The notes: generated by a model from the sequence alone, not told the origin. 64,000 nucleotides of DNA from Lentzea albidocapillata subsp. violacea (GCF_900100275.1 NZ_FNET01000011.1:186001-250000), one strand, 5' to 3'. Counted from the stretch's first letter, positions 51,572 to 60,233 are shown. Numbers and translations are program-made.

Positions 51572-52144
51572 ATGGCGGTACATCTCACCAAGATCTACAC
51601 GCGGGTCGGCGACGACGGTACGACCGGCCTCGGCGACTTCTCCCGCGTCCCCAAGACCTCACCACGCATCGAGGCCTACGCGGACGTGGACGAAACGAAC
51701 GCGTCCCTCGGCGTGGCCCTGGCGCTGGGCCAACTGGCACCAGACGTCTTCGAGGTGGTGCGCAAGGTGCAGAACGACCTCTTCGACGTCGGAGCGGACC
51801 TCTGCACCCCGATCACCCCGGACCCGAAGTACCCACCCCTGCGCGTGACCCAGGCCTACGTGGACCGCCTGGAGACCTACTGCGACACGTTCAACGAACG
51901 CCTGGGCAAACTCGACTCGTTCATCCTGAACGGGGGCACGCCAGGAGCGGCCCTGCTGCACCAGGCGCGCACCATCGCCCGCCGCGCGGAACGACGCACG
52001 TGGTCACTGATCGAAGAGGACGCCGAGCACACGAACGTCCTCACGGCCAAGTACCTGAACCGGCTCTCGGACCTGCTGTTCATCCTGGCTCGCGTGGCCA
52101 ACCCGGACGGCGACGTGCTCTGGCAGCCGGGCGAGAACGCCTGA
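51572..52144 (+). CDS. Cob(I)alamin adenosyltransferase, PduO type
   Basis: This 190-residue helical-bundle protein makes adenosylcobalamin from cob(I)alamin and ATP. It has the N-terminal ATP-binding segment KIYTRVGDDGTTGLGDFSRVPK, the DVDETNASLG motif, FILNGGTPGAALLHQARTIARRAER and YLNRLSDLLFILAR. It would supply the cofactor for MeaA and other mutases. The ATG at 51572 follows TAAAGT by seven bases, so the transcript may be leaderless. A homologue lies at the same position (between DUF2550 and murA) in mycobacteria. Confidence 0.94.
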   Translation: MAVHLTKIYTRVGDDGTTGLGDFSRVPKTSPRIEAYADVDETNASLGVALALGQLAPDVFEVVRKVQNDLFDVGADLCTPITPDPKYPPLRVTQAYVDRLETYCDTFNERLGKLDSFILNGGTPGAALLHQARTIARRAERRTWSLIEEDAEHTNVLTAKYLNRLSDLLFILARVANPDGDVLWQPGENA

Positions 52145-52285
52145 CGCACGCAAGCAACCCTCGGGCGGTGTCGCCCGCACGGCACGCCCGCCAACGCAAG
52201 GCGACCACGTACGAGTCCTGGCGTGGCGATGCGAAGCGAGCCGTCCGAACCTTGGACGCCGGGTGGCGGTTCGGGTCCGCTCATG
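52145..52285. other. Intergenic stretch before the long inverted repeat
   Basis: This stretch follows the adenosyltransferase gene. It is GC-rich and contains no supported gene. Short GGCG/CGCC-rich repeats are present, but no clear promoter is seen. Confidence 0.4.
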
Positions 52286-52410
52286 GCGATTGGGGCTTTA
52301 CCTTGAGTGGGCGGGATGCTCCCCTCACGGGCACGGCCGGGCGCTTTTCAGCCCGGCCCGTTCCGGCCGTCAAGCATCCCGCCAGAGGCTCAAGGTCAAG
52401 CCCCAATCGC
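52286..52410. repeat. Long imperfect inverted repeat (about 35-bp arms) with inner hairpin
   Basis: The left arm 52286-52320 (GCGATTGGGGCTTTACCTTGAG then GGCGGGATGCT) matches the inverse of the right arm 52373-52410, with one mismatch and a small bulge. Between them lies a second stem, GGCCGGGC and GCCCGGCC, around GCTTTTCA. The whole can fold into one 125-base branched hairpin. It lies in the noncoding space between two convergent genes. It could be a mobile miniature element, a structured RNA or a bidirectional terminator. Confidence 0.7.
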
Positions 52411-52500
52411 AACCCCGCGCAGTTCCGTCACGACCTGACGGACCACCCTCGCAAGGCGACCTCTCGCACGCCAACGCAACCCACCCCGCCCGCACGCAAA

Positions 52501-52532
52501 AACGACCCGCCGGGAACCCCCGACGGGTCGTT
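52501..52532 (-). terminator. Intrinsic terminator of the atpC-DUF2550 transcript
   Basis: AACGACCCG and CGGGTCGTT form a perfect 9-bp stem. Read on the minus strand it is followed by TTTTT, and it starts nine bases after the DUF2550 stop. This is one of the few canonical hairpin-plus-U-tract terminators in the window. Confidence 0.85.
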
Positions 52533-52541
52533 CGCACAATC

Positions 52542-52973
52542 TCAAGAAGCCCAGGGAATCGATCGCCCCGGCGGCGAAGACTCGAGCCAGGACAGGAACC
52601 CGGTAAGAGCATCCGGCCCCATGGCGATCTCGACCTCACCAGAGGCGGACCGGCACCGCAGCACGATCGCGCCCACCGGCATGGCGTAGGCCTCAGGCCC
52701 GGTCGGCTCCCGCCGGGCATCGATCTCGAGCCCGTCCCGGGAGATCAGCTCGTTCGGCCCGGACCCGAGCGACAGCACCCGGAACCAGGCGAACGAGTCG
52801 CCCCGGTAGTGCCCCACGCCCAGGTGCCAGCCACGCCCACGATCGTCGAACTGGCTGCGCAGGGCGACGTGCACACCACCCTCACGCAGCAGCCGGATGC
52901 GGCGCCAGGCGAAGTACGTGATGACGATCGCCACCCCAAGAAGGATCAGGCCGGCACTCTCGGTGATCCCCAC
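52542..52973 (-). CDS. DUF2550 membrane-anchored protein
   Basis: This 143-residue protein has one N-terminal membrane helix (GITESAGLILLGVAIVITYFAW) and a soluble beta-rich domain (RGRGWHLGVGHYRGDSFAWFRVLSLGSGP; DGLEIDARREPTGPE). It belongs to DUF2550, which follows atpC in many actinobacteria (Rv1312 in M. tuberculosis). The role is unknown. It begins 22 bases after atpC on the same strand. Confidence 0.92.
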   Translation of the reverse strand: MGITESAGLILLGVAIVITYFAWRRIRLLREGGVHVALRSQFDDRGRGWHLGVGHYRGDSFAWFRVLSLGSGPNELISRDGLEIDARREPTGPEAYAMPVGAIVLRCRSASGEVEIAMGPDALTGFLSWLESSPPGRSIPWAS

Positions 52974-52995
52974 GGCTGCGGCCTCGTGCCCGGTC

Positions 52996-53361
52996 TCAGG
53001 CCGACTGTTCCACGGCCCGCACGCGCGCTGCCGCTCGTGCGCGCTCTGCGTCGTCCGCGTCCTGCAGCGCCGTGCGCGCCGCGTTCACGTCGATCTCGCC
53101 CGCGAGCTCGGCGTCCTCGGCGAGAATCGATACGCCGGTGCCGGTCACGGAGAGGAAGCCACCATGCACGGCGGCGGTGACAAGGCCACCGTCCGTCGTG
53201 CGCACGCGCACCACGCCACCCTCGACCAGCTGGCCGAGCACGGGCTCGTGACCGGGCAGGATGCCGATCTCGCCCTCGGTGGTCTGCGCCGAAACAGAGG
53301 TGGCCTTACCGGACCACAAACGGCGTTCAACGGCGACCAGTTCAACGGTCATCTCGGCCAC
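52996..53361 (-). CDS. atpC: ATP synthase F1 epsilon subunit, separated from its operon
   Basis: From GTG at 53361, six bases after GGGAG, the protein has 121 residues. It has the N-terminal beta-sandwich ([49 protein letters not shown]) and a short helical C-terminus rich in Ala and Arg. It is the rotor-stalk subunit that couples and regulates the F1 motor. In almost all relatives it follows atpD directly. Here atpD lies about 6.9 kb upstream, beyond a terminator, so atpC needs its own promoter; TAGACT at about 53390 on the minus strand is a possible -10. Confidence 0.94.
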   Translation of the reverse strand: MAEMTVELVAVERRLWSGKATSVSAQTTEGEIGILPGHEPVLGQLVEGGVVRVRTTDGGLVTAAVHGGFLSVTGTGVSILAEDAELAGEIDVNAARTALQDADDAERARAAARVRAVEQSA

Positions 53362-53409
53362 GCGTATCTCCCTCGTCGTCTGGAGTCGAACTGAGTCTAA
53401 ACGGTCGCC

Positions 53410-53437
53410 TGACAACCTTGCCGCCCCGCCCGGTGTC
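53410..53437 (+). promoter_or_regulatory. Possible ECF-type promoter of the sigma factor gene
   Basis: TGACAACC at 53410-53417 is a classic ECF -35 form. GTGTC at 53433-53437 follows at 15-16 bases, about 30 bases upstream of the sigma factor start. ECF sigma factors often transcribe their own genes from such sites. Confidence 0.35.
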
Positions 53438-53467
53438 AGTACCTTCGACGACCGCCGAAGGGGGGAC

Positions 53468-53956
53468 ATGCAGGACTTCGAGGACTTCGTGGCGTTGCGG
53501 TCGCAGGCACTGTTGCGCACCGCCTACTTGCTGTGCGGTGGCGACAAAGGCGCCGCTGAGGACATTCTGCAGGACGTCCTCATGAGCATGTACGGCAAGT
53601 GGCACCGGATCAGGTCCTCACCTGAAGCGTACGCACGCGCCGCACTGGCCAACTCGGCCGCGAACCGCTGGCGCCGGCGTTCGCGCAAACCGGAGGCACC
53701 GCTGGAACCGGGGGCGGTACCTCCGGCGCACGGGCACGAGCAACAGGTCGTGGACGCGGACAGCGTGGTGCGTGCGCTGGCGCAGTTGCCGAAGAAGATG
53801 CGCGCCGTTCTGGTGCTCCGGTTCTTCGACGACCTCAGTGAGGCGGAGACCGCGCGCGCACTCGGTTGCGGCGTCGGCACGGTGAAGAGCCAGACCTCGC
53901 GCGGCCTCGCCCGCATGCGCGAACTGATGGGTGAGCAGGTGCTGACGTGGAGTTGA
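53468..53956 (+). CDS. SigE-family ECF sigma factor
   Basis: The ATG at 53468 follows GGGGGG, giving 162 residues. Region 2 is [45 protein letters not shown]; region 4 is [48 protein letters not shown]. This is the short SigE group of Streptomyces-type actinobacteria, usually controlled by a co-encoded membrane partner. The next gene overlaps it by ten bases and codes for such a protein. It lies within the segment that splits the ATP synthase genes. Confidence 0.9.
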   Translation: MQDFEDFVALRSQALLRTAYLLCGGDKGAAEDILQDVLMSMYGKWHRIRSSPEAYARAALANSAANRWRRRSRKPEAPLEPGAVPPAHGHEQQVVDADSVVRALAQLPKKMRAVLVLRFFDDLSEAETARALGCGVGTVKSQTSRGLARMRELMGEQVLTWS

Positions 53957-55167
53957 AGCAGGCAATGGAGGCCGCCACGGCGGAACTCGACGTGCGGCCG
54001 GGATTCGTGGGGGACGTGATGGCCGGGGGACGACGCAGGCACACGCGCAAGCTGGTGGCGGTGACCGCGGCGGTGGCGCTACTCGCCGGAGTGACGGCGG
54101 GGGTGATGGTGACCCGTTCCGACGAGCACGGCGGCTTCACCACCCGCGATCCGCGACTGACGGCCGCGACGAGTGGCGACCTGGCGTCCAGCCGGAAGGA
54201 CGTCGAGCACGCTCTGCAGGTGTGGCAAAGCACACAGAAGGCACCGGAGCGCATCACGGACTTCTCGGCTCCCGCACGCGTCTTCTGGGCGGGCAGCACG
54301 CCGGACGGCCCCGCGGTGCTGATCCTGCAACCGGTCCGGGTGGCGAGCACACCCACGCCCAAGACCCTCGTCGGCCTGGTCGCGATGAACGAGGTCGTGG
54401 ATCGCGAGGTGCTCCTCGACGGTGAACCTGAGCGCGGGCTGTACCGCTTCGGCGCGAGCGAGTCGACGAACGTCGTGCTGAACCTCGGCCGGACGGTCTA
54501 CTGGTCACAGCGGCCGGTGCGCGGCGGGGACGGCCGGCTGTCGCGGCAGTGGCAGGCGGCCGAGTCCAGCGGAGGTGGCGTGGCCGTGGTGAGCGCACAG
54601 CAGGCGGACCGGCCGGTGTTCGTGCGGTCCGACAGCAGGCCCGCCGCCGACGACTTCCTCAGCGAACCGCTCATGGCGAAGCCGGACTACGGACCGGACG
54701 GCGCGTTCCAGCCGCACGCCGGCCTCGGCTGGACCGACAACGTCTGGGCGACGAACCGTCAGGACGAACACCCGCAGATGAAGTCGATGCTCTCGCACCG
54801 GGACATGCAGAGGGCCGGAGTGCTCGACTACGTCGTGCGCGACTACGAGTGGGGCAGGTGGCAGGTGCAGGCGTGGCTGCCGGATGGCAGGTTCGTCTCC
54901 GTCTTCGAGGCGAACGGCGAGACGTACGCCGCCCTCTACCGGGCGAACGGCACGTTCGACGGCGGCCTGGCCGGCAGCGCGGTGAACAGGACCGCGCCGC
55001 TGCCGGCACGGGTGCGGCTACCTGGCGACTTGGGCACTGTCGTGGCCGAGTTCGGCGCACGCATCGGTCCGGACCGGCGGCCGGACGTGTGGATCGCACC
55101 TGCGGGCACGACCGAGGTGGCCGTCGAACGGCCGAACGGCGACTCGGTCCAGGTTCCTTTGGCCTAG
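53947..55167 (+). CDS. Membrane partner of the SigE-family factor (putative anti-sigma)
   Basis: The GTG at 53947 overlaps the sigma stop by ten bases. The 406-residue protein has a short cytoplasmic front of about 35 residues, one membrane helix (KLVAVTAAVALLAGVTAGVMV) and a large external domain of about 340 residues without Cys or known repeats (GLYRFGASESTNVVLNLGRTVYWSQRP; EWGRWQVQAWLPDGRFVSVFEANGE). The layout fits an anti-sigma or sensor protein, but no zinc HXXXCXXC motif is seen, so the interaction is inferred from position only. Confidence 0.78.
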   Translation: MELKQAMEAATAELDVRPGFVGDVMAGGRRRHTRKLVAVTAAVALLAGVTAGVMVTRSDEHGGFTTRDPRLTAATSGDLASSRKDVEHALQVWQSTQKAPERITDFSAPARVFWAGSTPDGPAVLILQPVRVASTPTPKTLVGLVAMNEVVDREVLLDGEPERGLYRFGASESTNVVLNLGRTVYWSQRPVRGGDGRLSRQWQAAESSGGGVAVVSAQQADRPVFVRSDSRPAADDFLSEPLMAKPDYGPDGAFQPHAGLGWTDNVWATNRQDEHPQMKSMLSHRDMQRAGVLDYVVRDYEWGRWQVQAWLPDGRFVSVFEANGETYAALYRANGTFDGGLAGSAVNRTAPLPARVRLPGDLGTVVAEFGARIGPDRRPDVWIAPAGTTEVAVERPNGDSVQVPLA

Positions 55168-55238
55168 GGTCCTGCAAGTTCGTTCGGTGAGAGGCGCGGG
55201 CGAGCGCGTGCCGCCGGACGAGGCTTACCGGACGCGAG

Positions 55239-56969
55239 CTAGGCACCGTGCCAGGAGCGCCAGAGCGTTGCGTAGGTGCCGTCCCTGGCCACCAGGTCGT
55301 CGTGGGATCCCAGTTCCACGATCCGGCCCGAGTCGACGACCGCGATCCGGTCGGCGTCACGCGCGGTCTGCAACCGGTGCGCGATCGCGATCACCGTGCG
55401 TCTCTCCCGCACAGCCGCGATCGCGCGCTCCGCGTGCCGGGCCGTGGCCGGGTCGAGCGAGGACGTCGCCTCGTCCAGCACCAGCGTGTGCGGATCGGCG
55501 ACCTCGACGCGTGCGAGCGCGAGTTGTTGTGCCTGCGCGGGATCCAGCTCCACGCCACCCGCACCGAGCAGCGTTTCGAGGCCTTCCGGTAACTCCTCGA
55601 ACCATCCCGCGCCGACGGTGCGCAACGCTTCGAGCAACCGGTCGTCCGGAGCGTCCGGCGCCGCCATCGCGAGGTTGTCCCTGACCGTGCCGATGAACAC
55701 GTGATGTTCTTGCGTCACCAGCACGATCCGCTGTTCACCGGCTGCCGTGAGATCAGCGACGGACACCCCGCCGACGAGCACCGAACCCTCACCAGGGCGG
55801 TCGACGCCCGCGATCAACCGGCCCAGCGTCGACTTGCCCGCGCCGGAGACGCCGACGATCGCCAGCCGTTCTCCCTGCTGCACCACGAGGTCAACACCGT
55901 GCAGGACCTCATGGCCGTCCACATAGGAGTAATGAACTCCGCTCACCTCGATGCGGTCGCTGTCCGGTTCACGGACGGCGGGCGCGGGTTCGGCGTGGGC
56001 CCCGATCCCCTCGATCCGCGCGAACGACGCGCCGCCGCGCTGAAGGAACTCCACCCAGAACAGGATGCGGTCCATCGGCTCGACCAGCCGCCACACCCAC
56101 AGCACCGCCGTGACGACGACCTCGATCCGCACGCCGTCGGCCGCGTAGAAGAAGCCGCCGACGAGCAGCACCAGCGCGGCCGGCAGGGTGTTCACGAAGG
56201 TGGTCACCGGGAACAGCACGTTCCTGAGCGCGAGCGTCCTCAGCCGCGCCCGGTACGACCGCGCGATGGTGCCGTCCGCCGCCGCCAGAATCCGGGCCCT
56301 CAGGCCGTACGTCTCGATCGTCCGGCTGCCCTCGCCCACCGCCGCGGACATCTCCGCGACGTCGCCGGCGGCCTCGCTCTCCGCGAGATACGCGTCGCGC
56401 GCACGGGCGAGATACCAGCGCACCACCCACACCACAAACGGCATCCCGGCCAGGGAGACGAGGCCGAGCACGGGATCCAGCCAGAACACCGCCACGAACA
56501 CCACCACGAGGTGCACGGCGCCCGCGAGCACCTCGGGCACGCTGTCCCGCAACGCCTGGCCGACCGTGCCGACGTCGCTCGTCACGCGGCTCAGCAGGTC
56601 GCCGGTGCTCAGCCGGTCGACCACTCGCGCGGGCAACGCCAGCGTGCGCGTCACCGCCTCCTCGCGCAACGAGGCCAGAAACCGTTCGCCGAGTCTCGCC
56701 GCCCGCAACGCGCTGTACCGCACCAATACCAGGTGCAGCGCGGCCGCACCGAGCACCCCGAGCGCGAGCTGGTCCACAGTGGACAGGGTGAGGGAACCGG
56801 CCTCCACCCCGCCGACGATCTTGCCGAGCAGATACGGCCCGACGAGGCCCGACAACGCCGAGAGCGCGGTGAGCACGAGCACCACGGCCAGCGCGCGCCG
56901 TTCGCCCCGGAGCAGCCGCGCCGCCGCCTGCCGCACCTCCCGGCGGTCCGCGATCGGCAGCCTGGTCAT
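55239..56969 (-). CDS. ABC exporter half-transporter A (intact Walker motifs, degenerate signature)
   Basis: The ATG at 56969 follows GGGGAG. The 576-residue protein has a six-helix type IV membrane domain and a nucleotide-binding domain. Walker A GVSGAGKST (373-381), Walker B TLVLDEATSS (495-504) and switch His531 in AIAHRL are intact. The signature, normally LSGGQ, is ELDPAQAQQ at 474-482. It should pair with the 505-residue protein encoded upstream on the same strand, which has the opposite defects. Together they probably export a lipid, peptide or drug-like compound. Confidence 0.88.
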   Translation of the reverse strand: MTRLPIADRREVRQAAARLLRGERRALAVVLVLTALSALSGLVGPYLLGKIVGGVEAGSLTLSTVDQLALGVLGAAALHLVLVRYSALRAARLGERFLASLREEAVTRTLALPARVVDRLSTGDLLSRVTSDVGTVGQALRDSVPEVLAGAVHLVVVFVAVFWLDPVLGLVSLAGMPFVVWVVRWYLARARDAYLAESEAAGDVAEMSAAVGEGSRTIETYGLRARILAAADGTIARSYRARLRTLALRNVLFPVTTFVNTLPAALVLLVGGFFYAADGVRIEVVVTAVLWVWRLVEPMDRILFWVEFLQRGGASFARIEGIGAHAEPAPAVREPDSDRIEVSGVHYSYVDGHEVLHGVDLVVQQGERLAIVGVSGAGKSTLGRLIAGVDRPGEGSVLVGGVSVADLTAAGEQRIVLVTQEHHVFIGTVRDNLAMAAPDAPDDRLLEALRTVGAGWFEELPEGLETLLGAGGVELDPAQAQQLALARVEVADPHTLVLDEATSSLDPATARHAERAIAAVRERRTVIAIAHRLQTARDADRIAVVDSGRIVELGSHDDLVARDGTYATLWRSWHGA

Positions 56970-57042
56970 CGGTTCTCCCCTGGGGTCTGTGTCGAAGTCT
57001 GGTTCGATGAGAGTCGCGCTTGAGGTGGATCCTGGTTGTGCG

Positions 57043-57343
57043 GCCGGACGGCCCGCATACCGGTGTTAGCCGGACGGCCCGCATACCGGCGTTGGCCGGC
57101 CATGCCGCATACCGGCGTTGGCCGAACGGCCCGCATACCGGCGTTGGCCGGCCATGCCGCATACCGGCGTTGGCCGAACGGCCCGCACACCGGCGTTAGC
57201 CGGCCATGCCGCATACCGGTGTTGGCCGGACAGCCCGCACACCGGCGTTAGCCGGCCATGCCGCACACTGGTGTTAGCCGGACGGCCCGCATACCGGTAT
57301 TGGCCGGACGGCCCGCATACCGGCGTTGGCCGGCCGTGCCGCC
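57043..57343. repeat. 26-bp minisatellite between the two ABC exporter genes
   Basis: Eleven full 26-bp units run from 57043 to 57328, followed by about half a unit. The general form is GCCGGACGGCCCGCATACC plus GGYGTTR. The variable core is GGACGGCCC, GGCCATGCC or GAACGGCCC, and units with these cores largely alternate. Each unit holds CCGG-N6-CCGG. The period is not a multiple of three and it contains no interspersed unique spacers. It fills the 397-bp gap between the half-transporter genes. Confidence 0.93.
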
Positions 57344-57366
57344 AGGGGCCGCCTCGGGCCCGGCTG

Positions 57367-58884
57367 TCACGGGTCAGACTTCGATCCAGACCCCAGGTGC
57401 ACGACCTGATCCGCCTGGCCCGCCCACAACGGCGAGGACGACACGACGACCGTGGTCCGCCCCAGCCGCCTCTCCCGCACCCTCTTCGCCACCGCGGCCT
57501 CGGTCACCGCGTCGAGCGCGGATGTCGGTTCCACCAGCACGAGCAGTTCCGGTTCGCTCAGCAACGCCCGAACGAGCCGCAGCCGTTGCCGTTGACCGCC
57601 GGAAACGTTGCGCCCCTGCGATTCCAGGTGTGAGTCGAGGCCGTCCGGCAACGCCGCCACGATGTCCACGGCCGCCGCCGCGTACAGCGCCTCGTCCAGC
57701 TCGTGGTCACCGTGCACCGCCACCGACACCGCCTCGCGCACGGTGCCCGCGAACAGGTAGTCGTCGTTGTCCGCCACCACCCCCGGCAACCGTTCGACAG
57801 CGTCCTTCGCCAGCGCCGAGTTCGCCGAGACGACCACCGTCAACGCACCGGTCTTCACGTCCAGCGGCACCGCCTCGGCGTCCTTCTCCTCAGGCTGCAA
57901 CCGGAGAACGTCGATGACTCGCCGCGCCGACACCAGCGCGCGGGGAATCGCATCCGCTCCTTCCATGAAGAAGGCGACCGGCACGGTCAACGTGGTGACG
58001 TACAGGTAGACCGCGACCATCTCCTCGATCGAGATGGCACCGGTGACCACCATGCGCGCCACGATCCACGTGACCACGGCGAGGAACAACGCGGGCAGTC
58101 CCCACGTCAGCGCCTGCACCCAGCTCAGCCACGCCGACACCCGGTAGCCGTCTTCGATGACCTCCCGCGACAGGGCCCGGAACCGCGCCTCGAACGCCGG
58201 CTTCCCGCCGATCCCGGACAACACCCGCAGCCCGCCCACGATGTCGCCGGCCCGCGAGCTCAGCTCCCCCTGCCGCTGCCGGTACTCGGCCTCCACGGCG
58301 TGCAACCGCCGCAGGACGGGCCCCGTCACCACGGCGAGCACGGGCACCCCGAGCAGGACCACGACTGCGACCAGCGGCGAGATCCGCACCAGCAACACCG
58401 CCGTGGCCACGTACGCCACCACGGCACCCACTCCGGGCCCGGTACTGGTCAGCGCGTGCGCGATCCGCGCTGTGTCGCCGTTCTGCAGGTACGTGAGCTC
58501 CCCTGTGGACAGCTTCCGCCGCACGACTCCGCCGAGCCGGGTGACGTGCCGGACGACGATCTGCGCCGTGCGCAACGCGGCATCGGTTCGCACCAACGTC
58601 ATCGTGCTGTGCCGGGCGATGAAGACCAGGGCCAGCCCCACCGCCACCGCGAGCAGTGCGCCGCACCACCACAGCAACGCGGCCCGGTCACCACCCCGCA
58701 CACCGTCCTCGACGGCCCGCGAGATGAGGTACGGCGGCAGGATCAGCCCGCACATCGACAGCGAGCCCCACCACGCCCCGGCGAGCACCCGCCCGCGCTG
58801 CACGAGCACGAGCCACCACAGGTACCGCCAGGGCGAGCGGACGTCCGGTGTCCCCGGGTCGTCGTACGGAACGTGTCGGGCCAT
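57367..58884 (-). CDS. ABC exporter half-transporter B (intact signature, lost Walker A, Walker B Asp and switch His)
   Basis: This 505-residue protein has six membrane helices and a shortened nucleotide-binding domain. The ABC signature NVSGGQRQRLRLVRAL (426-441) is intact. The Walker A place reads VSANSALAK (352-360), Walker B is LLVLVEPTS with Val in place of Asp (447-454), and the switch His is Ser (VVVSSSPLW, near 482). The D-loop SALD remains. Only its signature can serve catalysis, and it complements half-transporter A exactly. It starts 16 bases after the MFS gene ends, on the same strand. Confidence 0.88.
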   Translation of the reverse strand: MARHVPYDDPGTPDVRSPWRYLWWLVLVQRGRVLAGAWWGSLSMCGLILPPYLISRAVEDGVRGGDRAALLWWCGALLAVAVGLALVFIARHSTMTLVRTDAALRTAQIVVRHVTRLGGVVRRKLSTGELTYLQNGDTARIAHALTSTGPGVGAVVAYVATAVLLVRISPLVAVVVLLGVPVLAVVTGPVLRRLHAVEAEYRQRQGELSSRAGDIVGGLRVLSGIGGKPAFEARFRALSREVIEDGYRVSAWLSWVQALTWGLPALFLAVVTWIVARMVVTGAISIEEMVAVYLYVTTLTVPVAFFMEGADAIPRALVSARRVIDVLRLQPEEKDAEAVPLDVKTGALTVVVSANSALAKDAVERLPGVVADNDDYLFAGTVREAVSVAVHGDHELDEALYAAAAVDIVAALPDGLDSHLESQGRNVSGGQRQRLRLVRALLSEPELLVLVEPTSALDAVTEAAVAKRVRERRLGRTTVVVSSSPLWAGQADQVVHLGSGSKSDP

Positions 58885-58900
58885 GCACCTGACCTTGCCA

Positions 58901-60067
58901 TCACCCGGCGGGCGTCACGACCGATTTCGCCTTCAGCCCAATCGCGCCAACGGCCGTTGCGCCCAACGCCGCTATGAACGCGAACGCGTAGAAGCCCCAC
59001 GGGTGCGCCAATCCAGCCGTGAGCAACGCACCGCCGAGCAACGGTCCACTAATGGCACCCAACCGCCCGATCCCCGCGGCCCATCCGATGCCGGTGGCCC
59101 GGTTGTCCTCGTAAACCCGCCCCGCATAGGCATAAACGAGCACCTGCGCGCTGAACACGAAGCACCCGGCCAGCAACACGGCCACGTAAACGCCCACACC
59201 CGGCAGCTTGATGCTCAGCAGGGCCAGGAACACCACGGCGGCCGCGAACCACCCGATGGCCGCGGGCCTGATCCCGATCCGGTCAGCGACCGCTCCGGCG
59301 ATCAGAAGTCCCACCACCGCACCGATGTTGAGCGTGAGCAGCAACGCCAGTGCCGTGCCGAGTTCGTACCCGGCGCTGCGCATGATCTGCGGCAACCACG
59401 TGTTCAGCCCGTACACGAGCAACAGCCCCATGAACGACGCCACCCAGAACGACACAGTCGCCTTCCGCAACCCGGGCCTGAACAGCGATCCGACCGCCTC
59501 CAAGGCAGGAGCCGTGCGCGCCGCCGTCTCCGGCAAGTGCTTGACCATCAACGGAATCAGCACCAGCGCGGGCAGCGCCCCCACCACGAACAACGACCGC
59601 CACCCGAGGACGGGAATCAGCACGATCCCCAGCAGCGCCGTGATGACCGCGCCGACGTGATACCCGGTCATGATGAGCGTGGTGGCTCGGCCGCCCTGCC
59701 GCGGCCGAGCCTCGTTGACCATCGCGATCGCCGTCGGCAGGCAGCCACCGAGGCCGAGCCCCGCGAGGAACCTGAGGATCCCGAACGTCGTCGCGTCCGG
59801 CGCGAACGCACAGGCCAGCGTGAACACCGAGAACCCGGCCACGGCGTAGATCATCACCTTGCGCCGGCCGATGACGTCGGTGATGGTCCCGATGATCAGC
59901 GCACCGAGCATCATCCCGACCAGACCGGCCGTGGACACCACGCTGGCGCTCGCCGTCGTGAGCAGCTTCTCCTGCAACAGCACAGGAATCACCGTGCCGA
60001 GCACCACGAGGTCAAAGCCGTCGAGCAGGACCGCGGTCCAGCACAGCGGCAACACCCATTTGTTCAC
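58901..60067 (-). CDS. MFS transporter, aromatic acid:H+ symporter type
   Basis: From GTG at 60067, eight bases after AGGAGG, the protein has 388 residues and about twelve helices (an ATG at 60109 would add 14 residues). The marks are LLDGFDLVVLGTVIPVLL in helix 1, GTITDVIGRRKVMI between helices 2 and 3, and RFLAGLGLGGCLPTAIAMVNEARP, which fit the AAHS family (BenK/PcaK-like). It probably moves a benzoate-like or other carboxylate with a proton. It begins just after the atpD terminator and may form one transcript with the two ABC genes. Confidence 0.88.
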   Translation of the reverse strand: MNKWVLPLCWTAVLLDGFDLVVLGTVIPVLLQEKLLTTASASVVSTAGLVGMMLGALIIGTITDVIGRRKVMIYAVAGFSVFTLACAFAPDATTFGILRFLAGLGLGGCLPTAIAMVNEARPRQGGRATTLIMTGYHVGAVITALLGIVLIPVLGWRSLFVVGALPALVLIPLMVKHLPETAARTAPALEAVGSLFRPGLRKATVSFWVASFMGLLLVYGLNTWLPQIMRSAGYELGTALALLLTLNIGAVVGLLIAGAVADRIGIRPAAIGWFAAAVVFLALLSIKLPGVGVYVAVLLAGCFVFSAQVLVYAYAGRVYEDNRATGIGWAAGIGRLGAISGPLLGGALLTAGLAHPWGFYAFAFIAALGATAVGAIGLKAKSVVTPAG

Positions 60068-60182
60068 GCGCTTTTCCTCCTCGTCGAGGGCCCTGGTGAT
60101 GCCGAGCATGGTGCGACGTCAGGGCCCGCGACCGGGAGTCCGGTTTCCATCCACCGGAAACGTGCGTCCTGGGAAACGCCAA

Positions 60183-60217
60183 AAGGGCCGTCCCTCCACA
60201 AAGGAGGAACGGCCCTT
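60183..60217 (-). terminator. Terminator directly after atpD
   Basis: AAGGGCCGT (60183-60191) and ACGGCCCTT (60209-60217) form the outer stem, with TCCCTCC and GGAGGA pairing inside. On the minus strand TTTT follows (bases 60184-60181). It starts 17 bases past the atpD stop and would prevent read-through into the inserted genes. Confidence 0.87.
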
Positions 60218-60233
60218 CGGCAGAAGAACTAGC

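Noticed and set aside
57043-57343. CRISPR array
   Set aside because: The units are directly contiguous and vary in sequence. There are no unique spacers and no cas genes.
57036-57633. Open frames on both strands across the 26-bp repeat array, giving repeats like PVCGPFGQRRYAAWPANAG
   Set aside because: A 26-bp period keeps all frames open and gives repetitive peptides by default. There is no ribosome site and the frames run antisense into the ABC gene.
57367-58884. Half-transporter B as a pseudogene
   Set aside because: The frame is intact, the membrane domain and ABC signature are well kept, and the losses complement its partner. This fits selection, not decay.
53362-60233. Integrated prophage or transposon as the agent that split the atp operon
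   Set aside because: No integrase, transposase, att-like direct repeats or terminal inverted repeats were found at either boundary. The agent of insertion remains unknown.
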